Assembly (NCBI RefSeq): GCF_004919085.1
Contig: NZ_STGL01000003.1
Location: 124,001-188,000 of the forward strand
Direction of reading: 5' to 3'
Source of the DNA: Nocardioides sp. GY 10127
GTDB taxonomy: Bacteria; Actinomycetota; Actinomycetes; Propionibacteriales; Nocardioidaceae
Length of the DNA: 64,000 nt
Of this stretch, positions 41,080 to 52,008 are shown piece by piece. Positions within the stretch are counted from its first letter, which is position 1; every line of letters starts with the position of its first letter. A model generated the notes under the pieces. It saw nothing but the letters and a program-made list of their open reading frames with translations. It searched no databases and was not told the DNA's origin. The position numbers and the translations under genes were made by a program.

Positions 41080-44000
41080 GCCGCCCCTCCCGGCAGCAGC
41101 CGGTCCAGCCACCGCGGCAGCCACCAGTTCGCCTCGCGCAGCAGGACCATGGTGGCCGGCACCAGCAGGAGCCGCACCACGGTCGCGTCGATCAGCACCG
41201 AGACCGCCAGGCCGACGGCCAGCATGGTGATCACCACGTCGCCGGTGAACGCGAACGCCGTGAACACGCTGACCATGATGAGCGCCGCGGCGGTGATGAC
41301 CCGAGCGGTCGCGGCCAGACCCACGGCCACCGCCTCGGTGGTGGCACGCCCCGCGAGGTGCTCCTCGCGGACGCGGGAGAGCAGGAAGACCTCGTAGTCC
41401 ATCGAGAGGCCGAAGACGATGGCGAACATCATCATCGGCACGAAGCTCTCCACCGGAACGGCCTCGTCGAGGCCCAGCAGCCCGGAGCCCCACTGCCACT
41501 GGAAGACGGCGACGACGACGCCGTAGGACGCCCCGATCGAGACCAGGTTCATCACCGCCGCCTTGAGCGCGATCACGGGGCTGCGGAACGTGAGCGTGAG
41601 CAGGACGAAGGCGGCCCCCACCACCAGCGCCACGATGAGCGGGAGGCGCGCGGTGAGCGTGTCGGCGAGCTCGACCTGGCCCACCGTCGAGCCGGTGAGG
41701 AGCATCCTCGCCCCCGTCGCGTCGGCGACCTGCTGCTCGGTGGAGTCCATGAGGCGGTGCACCGTGGCCGTCGTCGCCGCGTCCTGCGGCTCCGTCGTGG
41801 GCACCACCCGTGCCGTCGCCACCGCGCCGTCCTCGGTGACGGTGAAGGCGCTGACCGAGGCGACCCCCTCGGTGCCCGCGACCAGCCGACGAGCCGCCTC
41901 GAGGTCGTCGTCCACGTCCCCCGAGCCGCTGCCGGTCGTCGGGAGGTCGAGCACCACGCTGATCGAGGCGGGGGCACCCTCGCCGAAGCCCTCGACCAGC
42001 CGGTCGTAGGCGGTGCGGGTGGTCGTGCCGACGGGGTCGGCGCCGGCGTCCACGTGGCCCAGGCGGAGGGACGCCACGGGCAGCGCGAGCGTCCCCAGGA
42101 GCAGGACGGCGAGCACGACCACCGCCACCGGGTGCCGGGCGACCCCACGGGCGAAGCGCGCCCAGCGGCTGGCGGCGAGCGTGGCGCCGGCGGCCCCGGC
42201 GGCCTCAGCGGGGCCGACCGGCTCCTCGGCGACGGGGGTGCGCACGCGGACCCGGTCGAGGCGTCGTCCCAGCAGGACCGTCACCGCCGGCACCACCGTG
42301 AGCGCGGCGAGCGCCGCCGTGGCCAGCGTGACCACCGCGGCCAGCCCGAGCCGGCCCACGAACGAGATGCCGCTGGCGTAGAGGCCCAGGAGCGCGACGG
42401 CCACCGTCGCCGCGGCCACCACGACGGAGTGGCCGGAGCTGCGCAGCGCCGCACGGACCGCCGCGCGCGGCTCGGCCCCCTCCAGGAGCCGCTGCCGCGC
42501 CCGGGTCAGCAGGAACAGCCCGTAGTCGATGCCGCACCCCAGGCCGATCATGAGCGCCAGGGTGGGCGCGGAGGTGCCGAGGGTGACCTGGGAGGCCAGC
42601 AGCCCCAGCAGGGCCACGCCGGCCACCCCGCCCACGACGGCGGTGGCCACGGGCAGCACGGCGGCCAGCACGGAGCCGAACGTGAGCAGCAGGACGAGCA
42701 GCGCGACGGCGATCCCGATCCCCTCCGCCAGGTGCCCACCGGACCCGTCGTCGATCGCCTCGCCGAGCACGTCCGCCCAGGACACCTCCACCGCCGGCGC
42801 GTCCGACACCAGGTCGTCGGCGGCGGCCCGGAGCCCGTCCAGCGAGGCGTCGTCGAGGCTGCGGGGGTTCACCCGGGTCTGGAGCGTGAGCGTGGCGGTC
42901 GTCCCGTCCGCGCTCACCGAGCCGTCGGCCAGCGGCGCGCTGACCGCCGTCACCCCGTCCACGTCCGCGAGGTCGGCGGCGAACGCGTCGAGCGCACGCT
43001 CCTGCCCCGCCAGCCCCTGGTCGTCGTGGAGGACGACGGTCGAGCTGAACCCGCCGCCGCCGGTCCGGTGCTCGGCCAGCAGGGAGCTGGCCTCGACCGC
43101 CTGGCTGCCCGGGATGTCGATGTCGTCGGTGTAGGTGCCGCCCCAGGCGGTCAGGGCCGCCACCAGCAGGACGACGGCCACCGACCACGCGGCCAGCACG
43201 CCGCGCGGCCGGGTGACCGGCAGGTCGGCGAGCCGCGCCAGCGCACGCCCGCCGCGCGCGTGCTCGGGGGCTCGCTCCGGCGCTTGCTCGGTCCGGGGGG
43301 TCGACTGCTCGGTGCTCACGCTCCCCAGTCCACCTCCGTCTCCCCTGCCCGGCCCCGACGAGGAGCCGACGGCGGGCTGCCGGGTCCCTGACGATTCGCT
43401 GACGACGCCGTCGTCGCCGGGGAGGACGAGGCGGGCGACGAGGCCGGTCGGACGACCGGCGAGCAGCGCGAGGGAGCCGCCGTGCGCCCGCGCCGTGCCC
43501 GCGGCGATGGCCAGGCCCAGGCCCGACCCGCTGGAGCCGGCCGAGGCCGACGACGCGTGCTCCCGTCCGGGCGAGGCCCGCCAGAACCGCTCGGTCGCGA
43601 CCGCGAGCTGGTCGGGGGCGAGGCCGGGGCCGTCGTCGCTGACCTCGAGGACGGCGCCGGCCGCGACCCGGACCCGGACCCGCGTCGCCGGCGACGACGC
43701 GGCGCCCAGGCCGTGCCTGATCGCGTTCACGACGAGGTTGTCGACCAGGCGGCGCAGGGCCGCCGCGTCGCCGCGGACCAGGACGGGAGGCTCCTCGGGG
43801 GCCGGGCCGGTGAGCCGGGGGGCGCCCCGCTCGTCGTCGCCGGCGAGCACCCCGAGGGCGGCGCAGGACTCCCGGGCGAGCGAGACCAGGTCGACAGGCT
43901 CCACCCGGGCCGGGGCGCCGGCGTCCATCCTGGCGAGCACCAGGAGCTCCTCGACGAGGTGGCGCAGCCGGGCCGACTCGAGGGCCACCGACGCGAGCGC

Positions 44001-44924
44001 CTCGTCCTTGGCCGCCGCGTCCGGCAGCGCCCCCGCCTCGAAGAGGTCGCCCCACGCGACCAGCGCCGCCACGGGCGTGCGCAGCTCGTGCGAGGCGTCG
44101 GCGACGAGCCGCCGGACCGTGGCCTCCGACCGCGCCCGGGCGGCCAGCGCCTGGTTGAGCGTGCTCGCCACCTCGTGCGTCTCCGTCCCGGGTCGCCCCA
44201 CGGGCAGGGGCTGCTCCTCGCCCCGTCCCCCGGCCTCGGCCACCCCCCGGGCCGCGCGGGCGAGCACCCGCAACGGGCGCAGGCCGAGGACGACCACGCC
44301 GCTGCTCAGCAGCAGCCCGGCCAGCAGCACGAGGAGGCCCGCCAGGACCTCGACCACGGCGAGCGTGTGCAGGGCTGCGGCGTCGGCGGAGGTGGTCGTG
44401 CCGACCACGACCTGGGACACCTGCTCGACGCGGCCGTCCTCGTCGCGCACCTCCAGCGCGTCGTCGGCCAGGACGACGCGCAGCACCCGGGCCGCGGCGT
44501 CGCCCTCCCCCGTGGTCACCGGCTCCCCCGCCGGTGCCGCCAGGGCGGCGGCCACCGCGCTCTCGGCGGCCGCGGCCGGCTGCCCCGCCGGGGACCGGAG
44601 CACCACCTGCCCGTCGTCCTCGGTGACGGCGACGACCAGCGCGTCACCGGGCACCAGGGCGGCCACCCGGTCGGCCCCCACGACCACCTGCCGCCCCGGC
44701 TCGAGCGCGCCCAGCCGGTCGGCGGTCGCCTCCAGGGCCTCGTCGGTGCGGGCGGCCAGGTGCCGCTCGAGCGCCACCCACGCGGTCACGTCGACCGCGA
44801 GGAGTCCGACCAGGAGCACCGCGACCGTCCCCAGCACCAGTCGTGCGCGGACGCTGCCCAGCAGCCCCGCCGCCCACCCCAGCCGGGCGCGGGAGCGAGG
44901 CCGGGAGCGGGCGCGCCCCCTCAC
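41007..44924 (-). CDS. Sensor histidine kinase and MMPL/RND transporter in one reading frame
   Basis: One open frame of 1305 codons runs from GTG at 44924 (overlapping the response regulator stop as GTGA). Residues 1-500 form a classical kinase: helices at about 24-50 and 188-212, HAMP, HisKA with VADASHELRTPVAAL and His279, and HATPase with DNLVVNAIRHGLG, SDDGPGLAPD and GSGLGLAIAAG. A Ser/Gly/Pro/Glu-rich linker (about 505-565) leads to a complete MMPL module with twelve helices, GCGIDYGLFLLTRARQ and GLSMDYEVFLLSRVREEH. A GTG at 43319 (codon 536) could start the transporter separately. Either a real fusion or two genes merged by a lost stop is possible. Confidence 0.8.
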   Translation of the reverse strand: MRGRARSRPRSRARLGWAAGLLGSVRARLVLGTVAVLLVGLLAVDVTAWVALERHLAARTDEALEATADRLGALEPGRQVVVGADRVAALVPGDALVVAVTEDDGQVVLRSPAGQPAAAAESAVAAALAAPAGEPVTTGEGDAAARVLRVVLADDALEVRDEDGRVEQVSQVVVGTTTSADAAALHTLAVVEVLAGLLVLLAGLLLSSGVVVLGLRPLRVLARAARGVAEAGGRGEEQPLPVGRPGTETHEVASTLNQALAARARSEATVRRLVADASHELRTPVAALVAWGDLFEAGALPDAAAKDEALASVALESARLRHLVEELLVLARMDAGAPARVEPVDLVSLARESCAALGVLAGDDERGAPRLTGPAPEEPPVLVRGDAAALRRLVDNLVVNAIRHGLGAASSPATRVRVRVAAGAVLEVSDDGPGLAPDQLAVATERFWRASPGREHASSASAGSSGSGLGLAIAAGTARAHGGSLALLAGRPTGLVARLVLPGDDGVVSESSGTRQPAVGSSSGPGRGDGGGLGSVSTEQSTPRTEQAPERAPEHARGGRALARLADLPVTRPRGVLAAWSVAVVLLVAALTAWGGTYTDDIDIPGSQAVEASSLLAEHRTGGGGFSSTVVLHDDQGLAGQERALDAFAADLADVDGVTAVSAPLADGSVSADGTTATLTLQTRVNPRSLDDASLDGLRAAADDLVSDAPAVEVSWADVLGEAIDDGSGGHLAEGIGIAVALLVLLLTFGSVLAAVLPVATAVVGGVAGVALLGLLASQVTLGTSAPTLALMIGLGCGIDYGLFLLTRARQRLLEGAEPRAAVRAALRSSGHSVVVAAATVAVALLGLYASGISFVGRLGLAAVVTLATAALAALTVVPAVTVLLGRRLDRVRVRTPVAEEPVGPAEAAGAAGATLAASRWARFARGVARHPVAVVVLAVLLLGTLALPVASLRLGHVDAGADPVGTTTRTAYDRLVEGFGEGAPASISVVLDLPTTGSGSGDVDDDLEAARRLVAGTEGVASVSAFTVTEDGAVATARVVPTTEPQDAATTATVHRLMDSTEQQVADATGARMLLTGSTVGQVELADTLTARLPLIVALVVGAAFVLLTLTFRSPVIALKAAVMNLVSIGASYGVVVAVFQWQWGSGLLGLDEAVPVESFVPMMMFAIVFGLSMDYEVFLLSRVREEHLAGRATTEAVAVGLAATARVITAAALIMVSVFTAFAFTGDVVITMLAVGLAVSVLIDATVVRLLLVPATMVLLREANWWLPRWLDRLLPGGAAQASAAAPPESSRARPSSPVSSQS
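43388..43405. promoter_or_regulatory. Direct-repeat site near the kinase/MMPL junction
   Basis: CTGACGATTCGCTGACGA has two CTGACG half-sites with an 11-base period, the layout expected for an OmpR-family regulator. It matches the site before the response regulator gene at 16 of 18 positions and lies about 69 bases upstream of the possible internal GTG start of the MMPL module. Confidence 0.55.
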
Positions 44925-45676
44925 CGCGGCTCGCGCAGGACGTAGCCGAAGCCGCGGACGGTGTGCAGCAGGGGCACCCGACCGTCGTCCACCTTGCGCC
45001 GCAGCTGGCTGACGAACTTCTCCACCACGCCGCCGTCCCCGCCGAAGTCGTAGCCCCAGACCTGCTCCAGGATCTGCTGCTTGCTCAGGACGCGCCCGGC
45101 GTTGAGCGCCAGGAGGGCGAGCAGGCGGAACTCGGTGGGCGAGAGCTCGAGGTGGTCACCACCCCGGGTGACCTCGTGCGCGCCCTCGCTGAGCGAGAGG
45201 TCACCGACCACCAGCGCGTCCGGGTGTGCGCCACCCAGCGACACCGGCGCGCTGGGCAACGAGCGCCTGAGGACCGCGGCCACCCGCGCCACGAGCTCGG
45301 CGACCGAGAACGGCTTGGTGAGGTAGTCGTCGCCGCCGAGCGCGAACCCGGTGAGCCGGTCGTCCACGTCGTCGCGGGCGGTCAGGAAGACGACGGCCAC
45401 GGACTGGTGGTGCGTGCGCAGGTGCGCGCACAGGTCGAGGCCGGACCCGTCGGGCAGCATCACGTCCAGCACGACGAGGTCGGGGACGGCGTCCTCGACG
45501 GCCGCCCTCGCCTCGGCCACTCCCCCGGCGCTGCGCACGCGGTGCCCGGCGAAGCCGAGGGTGCGGGCCAGGACCGTGCGCAGCGAGGGCTCGTCCTCGA
45601 CCACGAGCACGTCGGCCGCCGGGACCGGCGGGGTGTCCCCGGCCGGGGAGGGTCGGGCGGGCGTCGGTCCGGGCAC
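44921..45676 (-). CDS. OmpR-family response regulator, partner of the kinase-MMPL protein
   Basis: GTG at 45676 gives a 251-residue regulator. After a Pro-rich leader it has a receiver with E27/D28/E29, phosphoacceptor D71 in LVVLDVMLPDGSG and Lys in TKPFSVAEL. The winged-helix domain contains LELSPTEFRLLALLALNAG, SKQQILEQVWGYDFGG and LLHTVRGFGYVLREPR. The start is chosen downstream of the direct-repeat site; no ribosome-binding site is strong. The kinase gene follows with a four-base overlap. It should bind the CTGACG repeats at 45699 and 43388. Confidence 0.92.
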   Translation of the reverse strand: MPGPTPARPSPAGDTPPVPAADVLVVEDEPSLRTVLARTLGFAGHRVRSAGGVAEARAAVEDAVPDLVVLDVMLPDGSGLDLCAHLRTHHQSVAVVFLTARDDVDDRLTGFALGGDDYLTKPFSVAELVARVAAVLRRSLPSAPVSLGGAHPDALVVGDLSLSEGAHEVTRGGDHLELSPTEFRLLALLALNAGRVLSKQQILEQVWGYDFGGDGGVVEKFVSQLRRKVDDGRVPLLHTVRGFGYVLREPR

Positions 45677-45698
45677 CGGCCCAGTTTGCCCGCCGGAC

Positions 45699-45716
45699 CT
45701 GACGATTGGCTGACGG
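45699..45716. promoter_or_regulatory. Direct-repeat site upstream of the OmpR-type regulator
   Basis: CTGACGATTGGCTGACGG lies 23-40 bases before the regulator start. The half-site period of 11 and the near copy at 43388 make autoregulation by this regulator likely. Confidence 0.6.
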
Positions 45717-45744
45717 TGGGCGCCCGAGCGCCCCCACGCCCGGG

Positions 45745-46950
45745 TCAGGCGACGTCGTCGCGCTGCTCCCGCGCGGCGGAGACCGCCACGGCGGACGGCA
45801 CGAGCAGGACCGCGAGCACGAGCAGCATGTGCAGCGTGCCCACGTGGTCGGCCAGCCACCCGAGCAGGGGCGGACCGGCGAGGAAGGCGCCGTAGCCGAT
45901 CGTGGAGACGACCGACACCCGCGCGGCGGCGCGCACCGGGTCGTCCGCGGCCGCCGACATGCCCACCGGGAAGCCCAGGGCCGCGCCCAGGCCCCACAGC
46001 ACGACACCGACCGCCACGAGGGCGAGGTGGCCGCCGAACACCGTCAGCAGGACGCCCACGAAGGCCAGGGCCGCGCTCACGAGGAGCACGACGACACGGC
46101 CGAACCGGTCGAGCAGCGTGGTGCCGACGAGACGGCCCGTCGTCATGGCGACGACGAAGATCGTGAAGCCCGCGACCCCGCCCCAGTGGGGCAGGTCGTA
46201 GCCGTCGATGAGCGCCAGCGAGAGCCAGTCGTTCGCGGTGCCCTCGGTCAGGGCGAAGGCCAGCACCATGACGCCGATCGCCAGGACCCGGGGCTCGCCC
46301 CACGCGGAGCGCGAGTCACGCGTGACCGGGGCGTGCTCGCCGGCCACCTCGGCGTCCAGGAACCGCCGGGTGACGACCTGGACCGCGACCAGGCAGACGG
46401 CCACGACGACGAGGACGTGCACCATCAGGGGCACGTGCAGGGCCAGCAGGACGATGGCCACGCCGCTCCCGGTGAACGAGCCGAGGCTCCAGCCGGCGTG
46501 GAACCGCGGCATGATCGTGTAGCGCAGCCGCCGCTCGACCTCGGCCGCCTCGACGTTCATCGACACGTCCCAGGTGCCGTGTCCCATGCCCAGGACGAAG
46601 AGCCCGATCCCCGTGAGGGGCACGGTGCCGAGGACGGCGCCCAGCGCCGCCACCACGAGGCCGGACGTGGCCAGGACGGCGCCGAGGCGGACCGTGGTGG
46701 CCGCCCCCAGCCGGCCCACGAGCCACCCGGTCGCCGGCAGGGCGAGGATCGAGCCCGTCGAGGTGGCCAGCAGGAGGAGCCCCAGGTCTCCGTTGGTCAG
46801 GCCCAGGCTCTCCCGGACGTCGGGCAGGCGGGACACGAAGGTCGCGAAGACGATGCCGTTGAGGGCGAAGGCGAGGGCGACGCAGTTCCGCGTGCGCAGC
46901 AGCCCGGGGGGCTGCGACGCCGGACGCGAGGGGGGAGCTGAGACGGTCAC
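45745..46950 (-). CDS. MFS transporter (YbjJ/fucose-permease-like)
   Basis: The 401-residue protein has twelve transmembrane helices. Features are RNCVALAFALNGIVFATFVS in helix 1, the MFS loop GWLVGRLGAATTVRLGAV, GHGTWDVSMNVEAAEVERR in the helix 4-5 region and RFHAGWSLGSFTGSGVA, typical of the YbjJ-like group. It is probably an exporter or sugar-type permease with unknown substrate. It lies upstream of the response regulator on the same strand, with about 69 bases between them. Confidence 0.88.
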   Translation of the reverse strand: MTVSAPPSRPASQPPGLLRTRNCVALAFALNGIVFATFVSRLPDVRESLGLTNGDLGLLLLATSTGSILALPATGWLVGRLGAATTVRLGAVLATSGLVVAALGAVLGTVPLTGIGLFVLGMGHGTWDVSMNVEAAEVERRLRYTIMPRFHAGWSLGSFTGSGVAIVLLALHVPLMVHVLVVVAVCLVAVQVVTRRFLDAEVAGEHAPVTRDSRSAWGEPRVLAIGVMVLAFALTEGTANDWLSLALIDGYDLPHWGGVAGFTIFVVAMTTGRLVGTTLLDRFGRVVVLLVSAALAFVGVLLTVFGGHLALVAVGVVLWGLGAALGFPVGMSAAADDPVRAAARVSVVSTIGYGAFLAGPPLLGWLADHVGTLHMLLVLAVLLVPSAVAVSAAREQRDDVA

Positions 46951-47004
46951 AGGACCACTGTGACACCTCGAAGGTTTACCGGTCCACCCGAGACCGCGAA
47001 ACTG

Positions 47005-47457
47005 TCAGCGGCGGACGGGACCCGGCATCTCCGCGCCGGGGGGCCGAGCCTCCAGCCAGGCCTGGAAGCCGGTCAGGGTGGCCGAGCCCATCGCCAGCTC
47101 CACGGCACCCCGCGGGCCCGTGCAGGTGACGACCACGTGGCCCGGGTACAGGGCCAGCTGCTCGTCGGCGTCGGGCGAGCGACGGCCGTGGTACTCGAGC
47201 TCGACCCGGTCCCACGTGCGCTTCGGCCGCGGGGACAGGGAGAACACCCGGAACCACTGCAGGTGCTCGTCCTCGTAGCGCCCGACGCCGAGGGCCCAGC
47301 CGCGACCGGGCTGCGTGGCGTCCAGACGGTGCGCCATCTCGAAGGTGCCGCCGGAGCGGCCGATCACGCGCCGCCGCACGACAAGGGCGAGCACCGTGAG
47401 GAGAAGGACGGCGAGGAGCACCCCGACCACGTCGAGCAGCCACTCCCAGATCGCCAT
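47005..47457 (-). CDS. DUF2550 membrane protein
   Basis: ATG at 47457 is chosen because AGGAGG lies five bases before it; a GTG two codons upstream would overlap that site. The 150-residue protein has one N-terminal transmembrane helix (LLDVVGVLLAVLLLTVLALVV) and a soluble domain with GRSGGTFEMAHRLD, WALGVGRYEDEHLQWFRVFS and CTGPRGAVELAMGSATLTGF, typical of DUF2550. Such genes stand next to atpC in many actinobacteria. The function is unknown. Confidence 0.88.
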   Translation of the reverse strand: MAIWEWLLDVVGVLLAVLLLTVLALVVRRRVIGRSGGTFEMAHRLDATQPGRGWALGVGRYEDEHLQWFRVFSLSPRPKRTWDRVELEYHGRRSPDADEQLALYPGHVVVTCTGPRGAVELAMGSATLTGFQAWLEARPPGAEMPGPVRR

Positions 47458-47531
47458 CCGCACCTCCTCCGCGCCGCGCTGCGCTCGCTGGATGATCCTA
47501 GCGGGCGCCGCGCGACGCGGACGGAGGGGGC

Positions 47532-47545
47532 GGGGCCTCAGCCCC
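47532..47545. terminator. Short hairpin at the end of the atp operon
   Basis: GGGGC-CTCA-GCCCC spans the atpC stop codon, which lies in the loop on the minus strand. The 5-bp stem is short, so it may be only a minor terminator or pause site before DUF2550. Confidence 0.35.
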
Positions 47546-47938
47546 TGGATGCCTCGTAGGCACGGAGACGAGCCTCGGCGCGGCGGATCCGCTCCTCGCG
47601 CTCGTCACCGGTGGGGAGGTGCTCAGCGGCCTCGAGCTCCGCGTGCACCTCGTCGATCTTGATCTCCTCGGCGAGCAGGGCCCGCTGGGTGAGGATCGAG
47701 ACCCGGTCGTCCGCGACGGACACGAAGCCGCCGTCGACCACCGCGTGGACGATGCCGTCCGGCGAGGTGATCTCGACGGCCGCGTCCGTGAGGAGCGACA
47801 GCAGCGGCGCGTGGCCGCGCAGGATGCCGACGTCGCCCTCGACGGTACGAGCGAGCACCATGGAGGCCTCCCCCGACCACACGACGCGGTCGGCCGCGAC
47901 CATCTCGACCTGGAGACCGGTCCCCACGTCGACCGCCA

Positions 47939-47939
<1 letters not shown>
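47538..47939 (-). CDS. atpC: ATP synthase epsilon subunit
   Basis: ATG at 47939 overlaps the atpD stop by one base (TGATG). The 133-residue protein has the epsilon beta-sandwich with VEMVAADRVVWSGEASMV, ARTVEGDVGILRGHAPLLSL and AVVDGGFVSVADDRVSILT, then a C-terminal helical hairpin. It couples rotation of gamma and the c-ring and inhibits ATP hydrolysis. It closes the F1Fo operon. Confidence 0.95.
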
Positions 47940-49402
<1,463 letters not shown>

Positions 49403-49413
49403 TCACTCCGTGG

Positions 49414-50349
49414 TCAGTCGGACCCAGCGTTCGCGTCGGCGAGGGCGTTGACGCCACCGACGATCTCGCTGATCTCCTGGGTAATGCCGGCCTGGCGGGC
49501 CTGGTTGGCGATGCGGGTGTACTTCTTGATGAGCTCCTCCGCGTTGTCGGTCGCGGACTTCATCGCCTTCTGACGGGCGGCCAGCTCGGAAGCGGCGGCC
49601 TGCAGGAGGCAGTAGAAGATCCGGCTCACGACGTACTGCGGCAGCAGCGCGTCGAGGACCTCCTCCGGGGAGGGCTCGAACTCGTACAGCGGCAGCAGGT
49701 CCGTCGACCCGGGCTCGGCGCCCTCGGCCAGCTCCAGCGGGAGCAGCCGGATGGCGTTGGGCTCCTGGGTCAGCATGGACACGAAGCGCGTGAAGACCAC
49801 GTGCACCTCGTCCACGCCGGCCACCGTGCTGCCCTCGGCGGGCTCGGCGCCGCCGGCGCCGTTGAGGAACGCCTCGATCAGCGTCGCGCCGATCTCCGCG
49901 GCCACGTCGTAGGACGGGCTGTCGGAGAAGCCGGTCCACGCCTGGGCGACCGCACGACCGCGGAAGCGGTAGTACGCCTCGCCCTTGCGGCCGGCCAGGT
50001 AGAGGTCGACCTCCTTGCCCTCGCCCTTGAGCTTCTCGACGAGGCGCTCGGCCTCCTTGATCACGCTCGAGGAGTAGGCACCGGCGAGGCCACGGTCGCT
50101 GGTCACGACCAGGACGGCCGCGCGCTGCGGGCTCTCCGGCTCGGTGGTCAGCACGTGGTCGACGTTCGAGTACGTCGCCACGGCCGACACCGCGCGGGTC
50201 AGCTCACGGGCGTAGGGAGCGGCCGCCTGGGCCCGCTGCTGCGCCTTGATGATGCGCGAGGCAGCGATGAGCTCCATGGCACGGGTGATCTTCTTCATCG
50301 ACTGGGTCGACTTGATGCGCGCTCGGTACTCACGCAGCGAGACCGCCAT
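49414..50349 (-). CDS. atpG: ATP synthase gamma subunit
   Basis: ATG at 50349 follows AGGAGG by eight bases. The 311-residue protein has the N-terminal shaft helix [20 protein letters not shown] and the C-terminal [20 protein letters not shown], plus the [18 protein letters not shown]ossmann part. Gamma is the rotor shaft inside F1. An acidic Gly/Ala loop near residues 170-190 ([13 protein letters not shown]) is longer than in E. coli gamma and resembles the insertion reported in mycobacteria. Confidence 0.97.
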   Translation of the reverse strand: MAVSLREYRARIKSTQSMKKITRAMELIAASRIIKAQQRAQAAAPYARELTRAVSAVATYSNVDHVLTTEPESPQRAAVLVVTSDRGLAGAYSSSVIKEAERLVEKLKGEGKEVDLYLAGRKGEAYYRFRGRAVAQAWTGFSDSPSYDVAAEIGATLIEAFLNGAGGAEPAEGSTVAGVDEVHVVFTRFVSMLTQEPNAIRLLPLELAEGAEPGSTDLLPLYEFEPSPEEVLDALLPQYVVSRIFYCLLQAAASELAARQKAMKSATDNAEELIKKYTRIANQARQAGITQEISEIVGGVNALADANAGSD

Positions 50350-50392
50350 GTGCACTCACCTCCTTGCTCGTCTTCGTCGGGTCGGTCACGGG

Positions 50393-51958
50393 TCAGCCCC
50401 GCTCCGCGCCGGCGTCGTCCGAGCTCTCGAACTGCGTGAGGAACGAGTCGTAGGCGGCGCTCAGGCCCTCCTCGACCTCGAACTTCAGGCTCTCGCGGAT
50501 CGAGGACAGGATGCCGTCGTGCGAGAGGCGCAGGTAGTCGAGGAACTCCTGCTCGAAGCGGATGACGTCCACGGTGGGGATGCGGTCCAGGCGACCGGTG
50601 GTGCCCAGCCACAGCGAGACCGTCATCTCCTCGACCGGGTACGGCGAGTAGGCCGGCTGCTTGAGCAGGGCCATGAGGCGCTGACCGCGGTCCAGCTGCT
50701 GGCGCGACGCGGCGTCCAGGTCGCTCGCGAACATCGCGAACGCCTCCATGGCGCGGTACTGGGCCAGGTCGACCTTGAGCGAGCCGGTGACGGCCTTCAT
50801 CGCCTTGGTCATCGCGGCGCCACCCACGCGGGAGACGGACACACCGACGTCGATGGCCGGACGCTGGTTCGCGGCGAACAGGTCCGACTGCAGGAAGATC
50901 TGGCCGTCGGTGATCGAGATGACGTTGGTCGGGATGAACGCCGAGACGTCGTTGGCCTTGGTCTCGATGATCGGCAGACCCGTCATCGAGCCGGCGCCCA
51001 GGTCGTCGGACAGCTTCGCGCAGCGCTCGAGGAGACGGCTGTGCAGGTAGAAGACGTCACCCGGGTAGGCCTCGCGGCCCGGCGGACGACGCAGCAGCAG
51101 CGACACGGCGCGGTAGGCCTCGGCCTGCTTGGTCAGGTCGTCGAACACGATGAGGACGTGCTTGCCGTCGTACATCCAGTGCTGGCCGATGGCCGAGCCG
51201 GTGTACGGCGCGAGGTACTTGAAGCCGGCGGAGTCGGACGCCGGGGCGGCGACGATGGTGGTGTACTCCAGCGCGCCGGCCTCCTCGAGGGCGCCACGCA
51301 CGGAGGCGATGGTCGAGCCCTTCTGGCCGATGGCGACGTAGATGCAGCGGACCTGCTTCGTCGGGTCGCCGGTCTCCCAGTTCTGCTTCTGGTTGATGAT
51401 CGTGTCGATGGCGATCGTCGTCTTGCCGGTCGCACGGTCACCGATGATGAGCTGGCGCTGGCCACGGCCGATCGGCGTCATGGCGTCGATGGCCTTGATG
51501 CCGGTGGCGAGGGGCTCGTGCACCGACTTGCGCTGCACGACGGTGGGAGCCTGGAGCTCGAGGGCGCGGCGGCCGACCGACTCGATCTCGCCGAGGCCGT
51601 CGATCGGGTTGCCCAGCGGGTCCACGACACGGCCCATGAAGCCGTCGCCGACCGGGACCGAGAGGATCTCGCCGGTCCGGCGGACCGTCTGGCCCTCCTC
51701 GATCTTGTCGAAGTCACCCAGGACGACGACACCGATCTCGCGGGTGTCGAGGTTCAGGGCGATGCCCAGCGTGCCGTCCTCGAACTCGAGGAGCTCGTTG
51801 GCCATCGCGGACGGGAGGCCCGAGACGCGCGCGATGCCGTCGGCGGCCTGGGCGACCGTGCCGACCTCCTCGCGGCTGGCGGCCTCGGGGTGGTACTCGG
51901 CCACGTACTTCTGCAGCGCGTCGCGGATCTCGTCCGGACGGATCGAGAGCTCCGTCAT
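50393..51958 (-). CDS. atpA: ATP synthase alpha subunit
   Basis: The 521-residue protein starts with [19 protein letters not shown] after AAGGAA. It has Walker [30 protein letters not shown], and the alpha signature [17 protein letters not shown]. It makes the non-catalytic nucleotide sites and the upper stator contact with delta. Spacing to atpG is 43 bases. The C-terminal extension ([15 protein letters not shown]) is short compared with the mycobacterial one. Confidence 0.98.
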   Translation of the reverse strand: MTELSIRPDEIRDALQKYVAEYHPEAASREEVGTVAQAADGIARVSGLPSAMANELLEFEDGTLGIALNLDTREIGVVVLGDFDKIEEGQTVRRTGEILSVPVGDGFMGRVVDPLGNPIDGLGEIESVGRRALELQAPTVVQRKSVHEPLATGIKAIDAMTPIGRGQRQLIIGDRATGKTTIAIDTIINQKQNWETGDPTKQVRCIYVAIGQKGSTIASVRGALEEAGALEYTTIVAAPASDSAGFKYLAPYTGSAIGQHWMYDGKHVLIVFDDLTKQAEAYRAVSLLLRRPPGREAYPGDVFYLHSRLLERCAKLSDDLGAGSMTGLPIIETKANDVSAFIPTNVISITDGQIFLQSDLFAANQRPAIDVGVSVSRVGGAAMTKAMKAVTGSLKVDLAQYRAMEAFAMFASDLDAASRQQLDRGQRLMALLKQPAYSPYPVEEMTVSLWLGTTGRLDRIPTVDVIRFEQEFLDYLRLSHDGILSSIRESLKFEVEEGLSAAYDSFLTQFESSDDAGAERG

Positions 51959-52008
51959 CGTCGTTCCTTCTCTCTGTGTCGTGCGGGAGTCAGGGTGGTG
52001 GGGGCCGG

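Noticed and set aside
43319..44924. A frameshifted end of the kinase that would stop at the MMPL GTG (GTGA overlap)
   Set aside because: The neighbouring phase does stop exactly there, but its last 30 codons show no kinase-like sequence, so there is no direct evidence for an indel. It is kept only as an alternative within the fusion finding.
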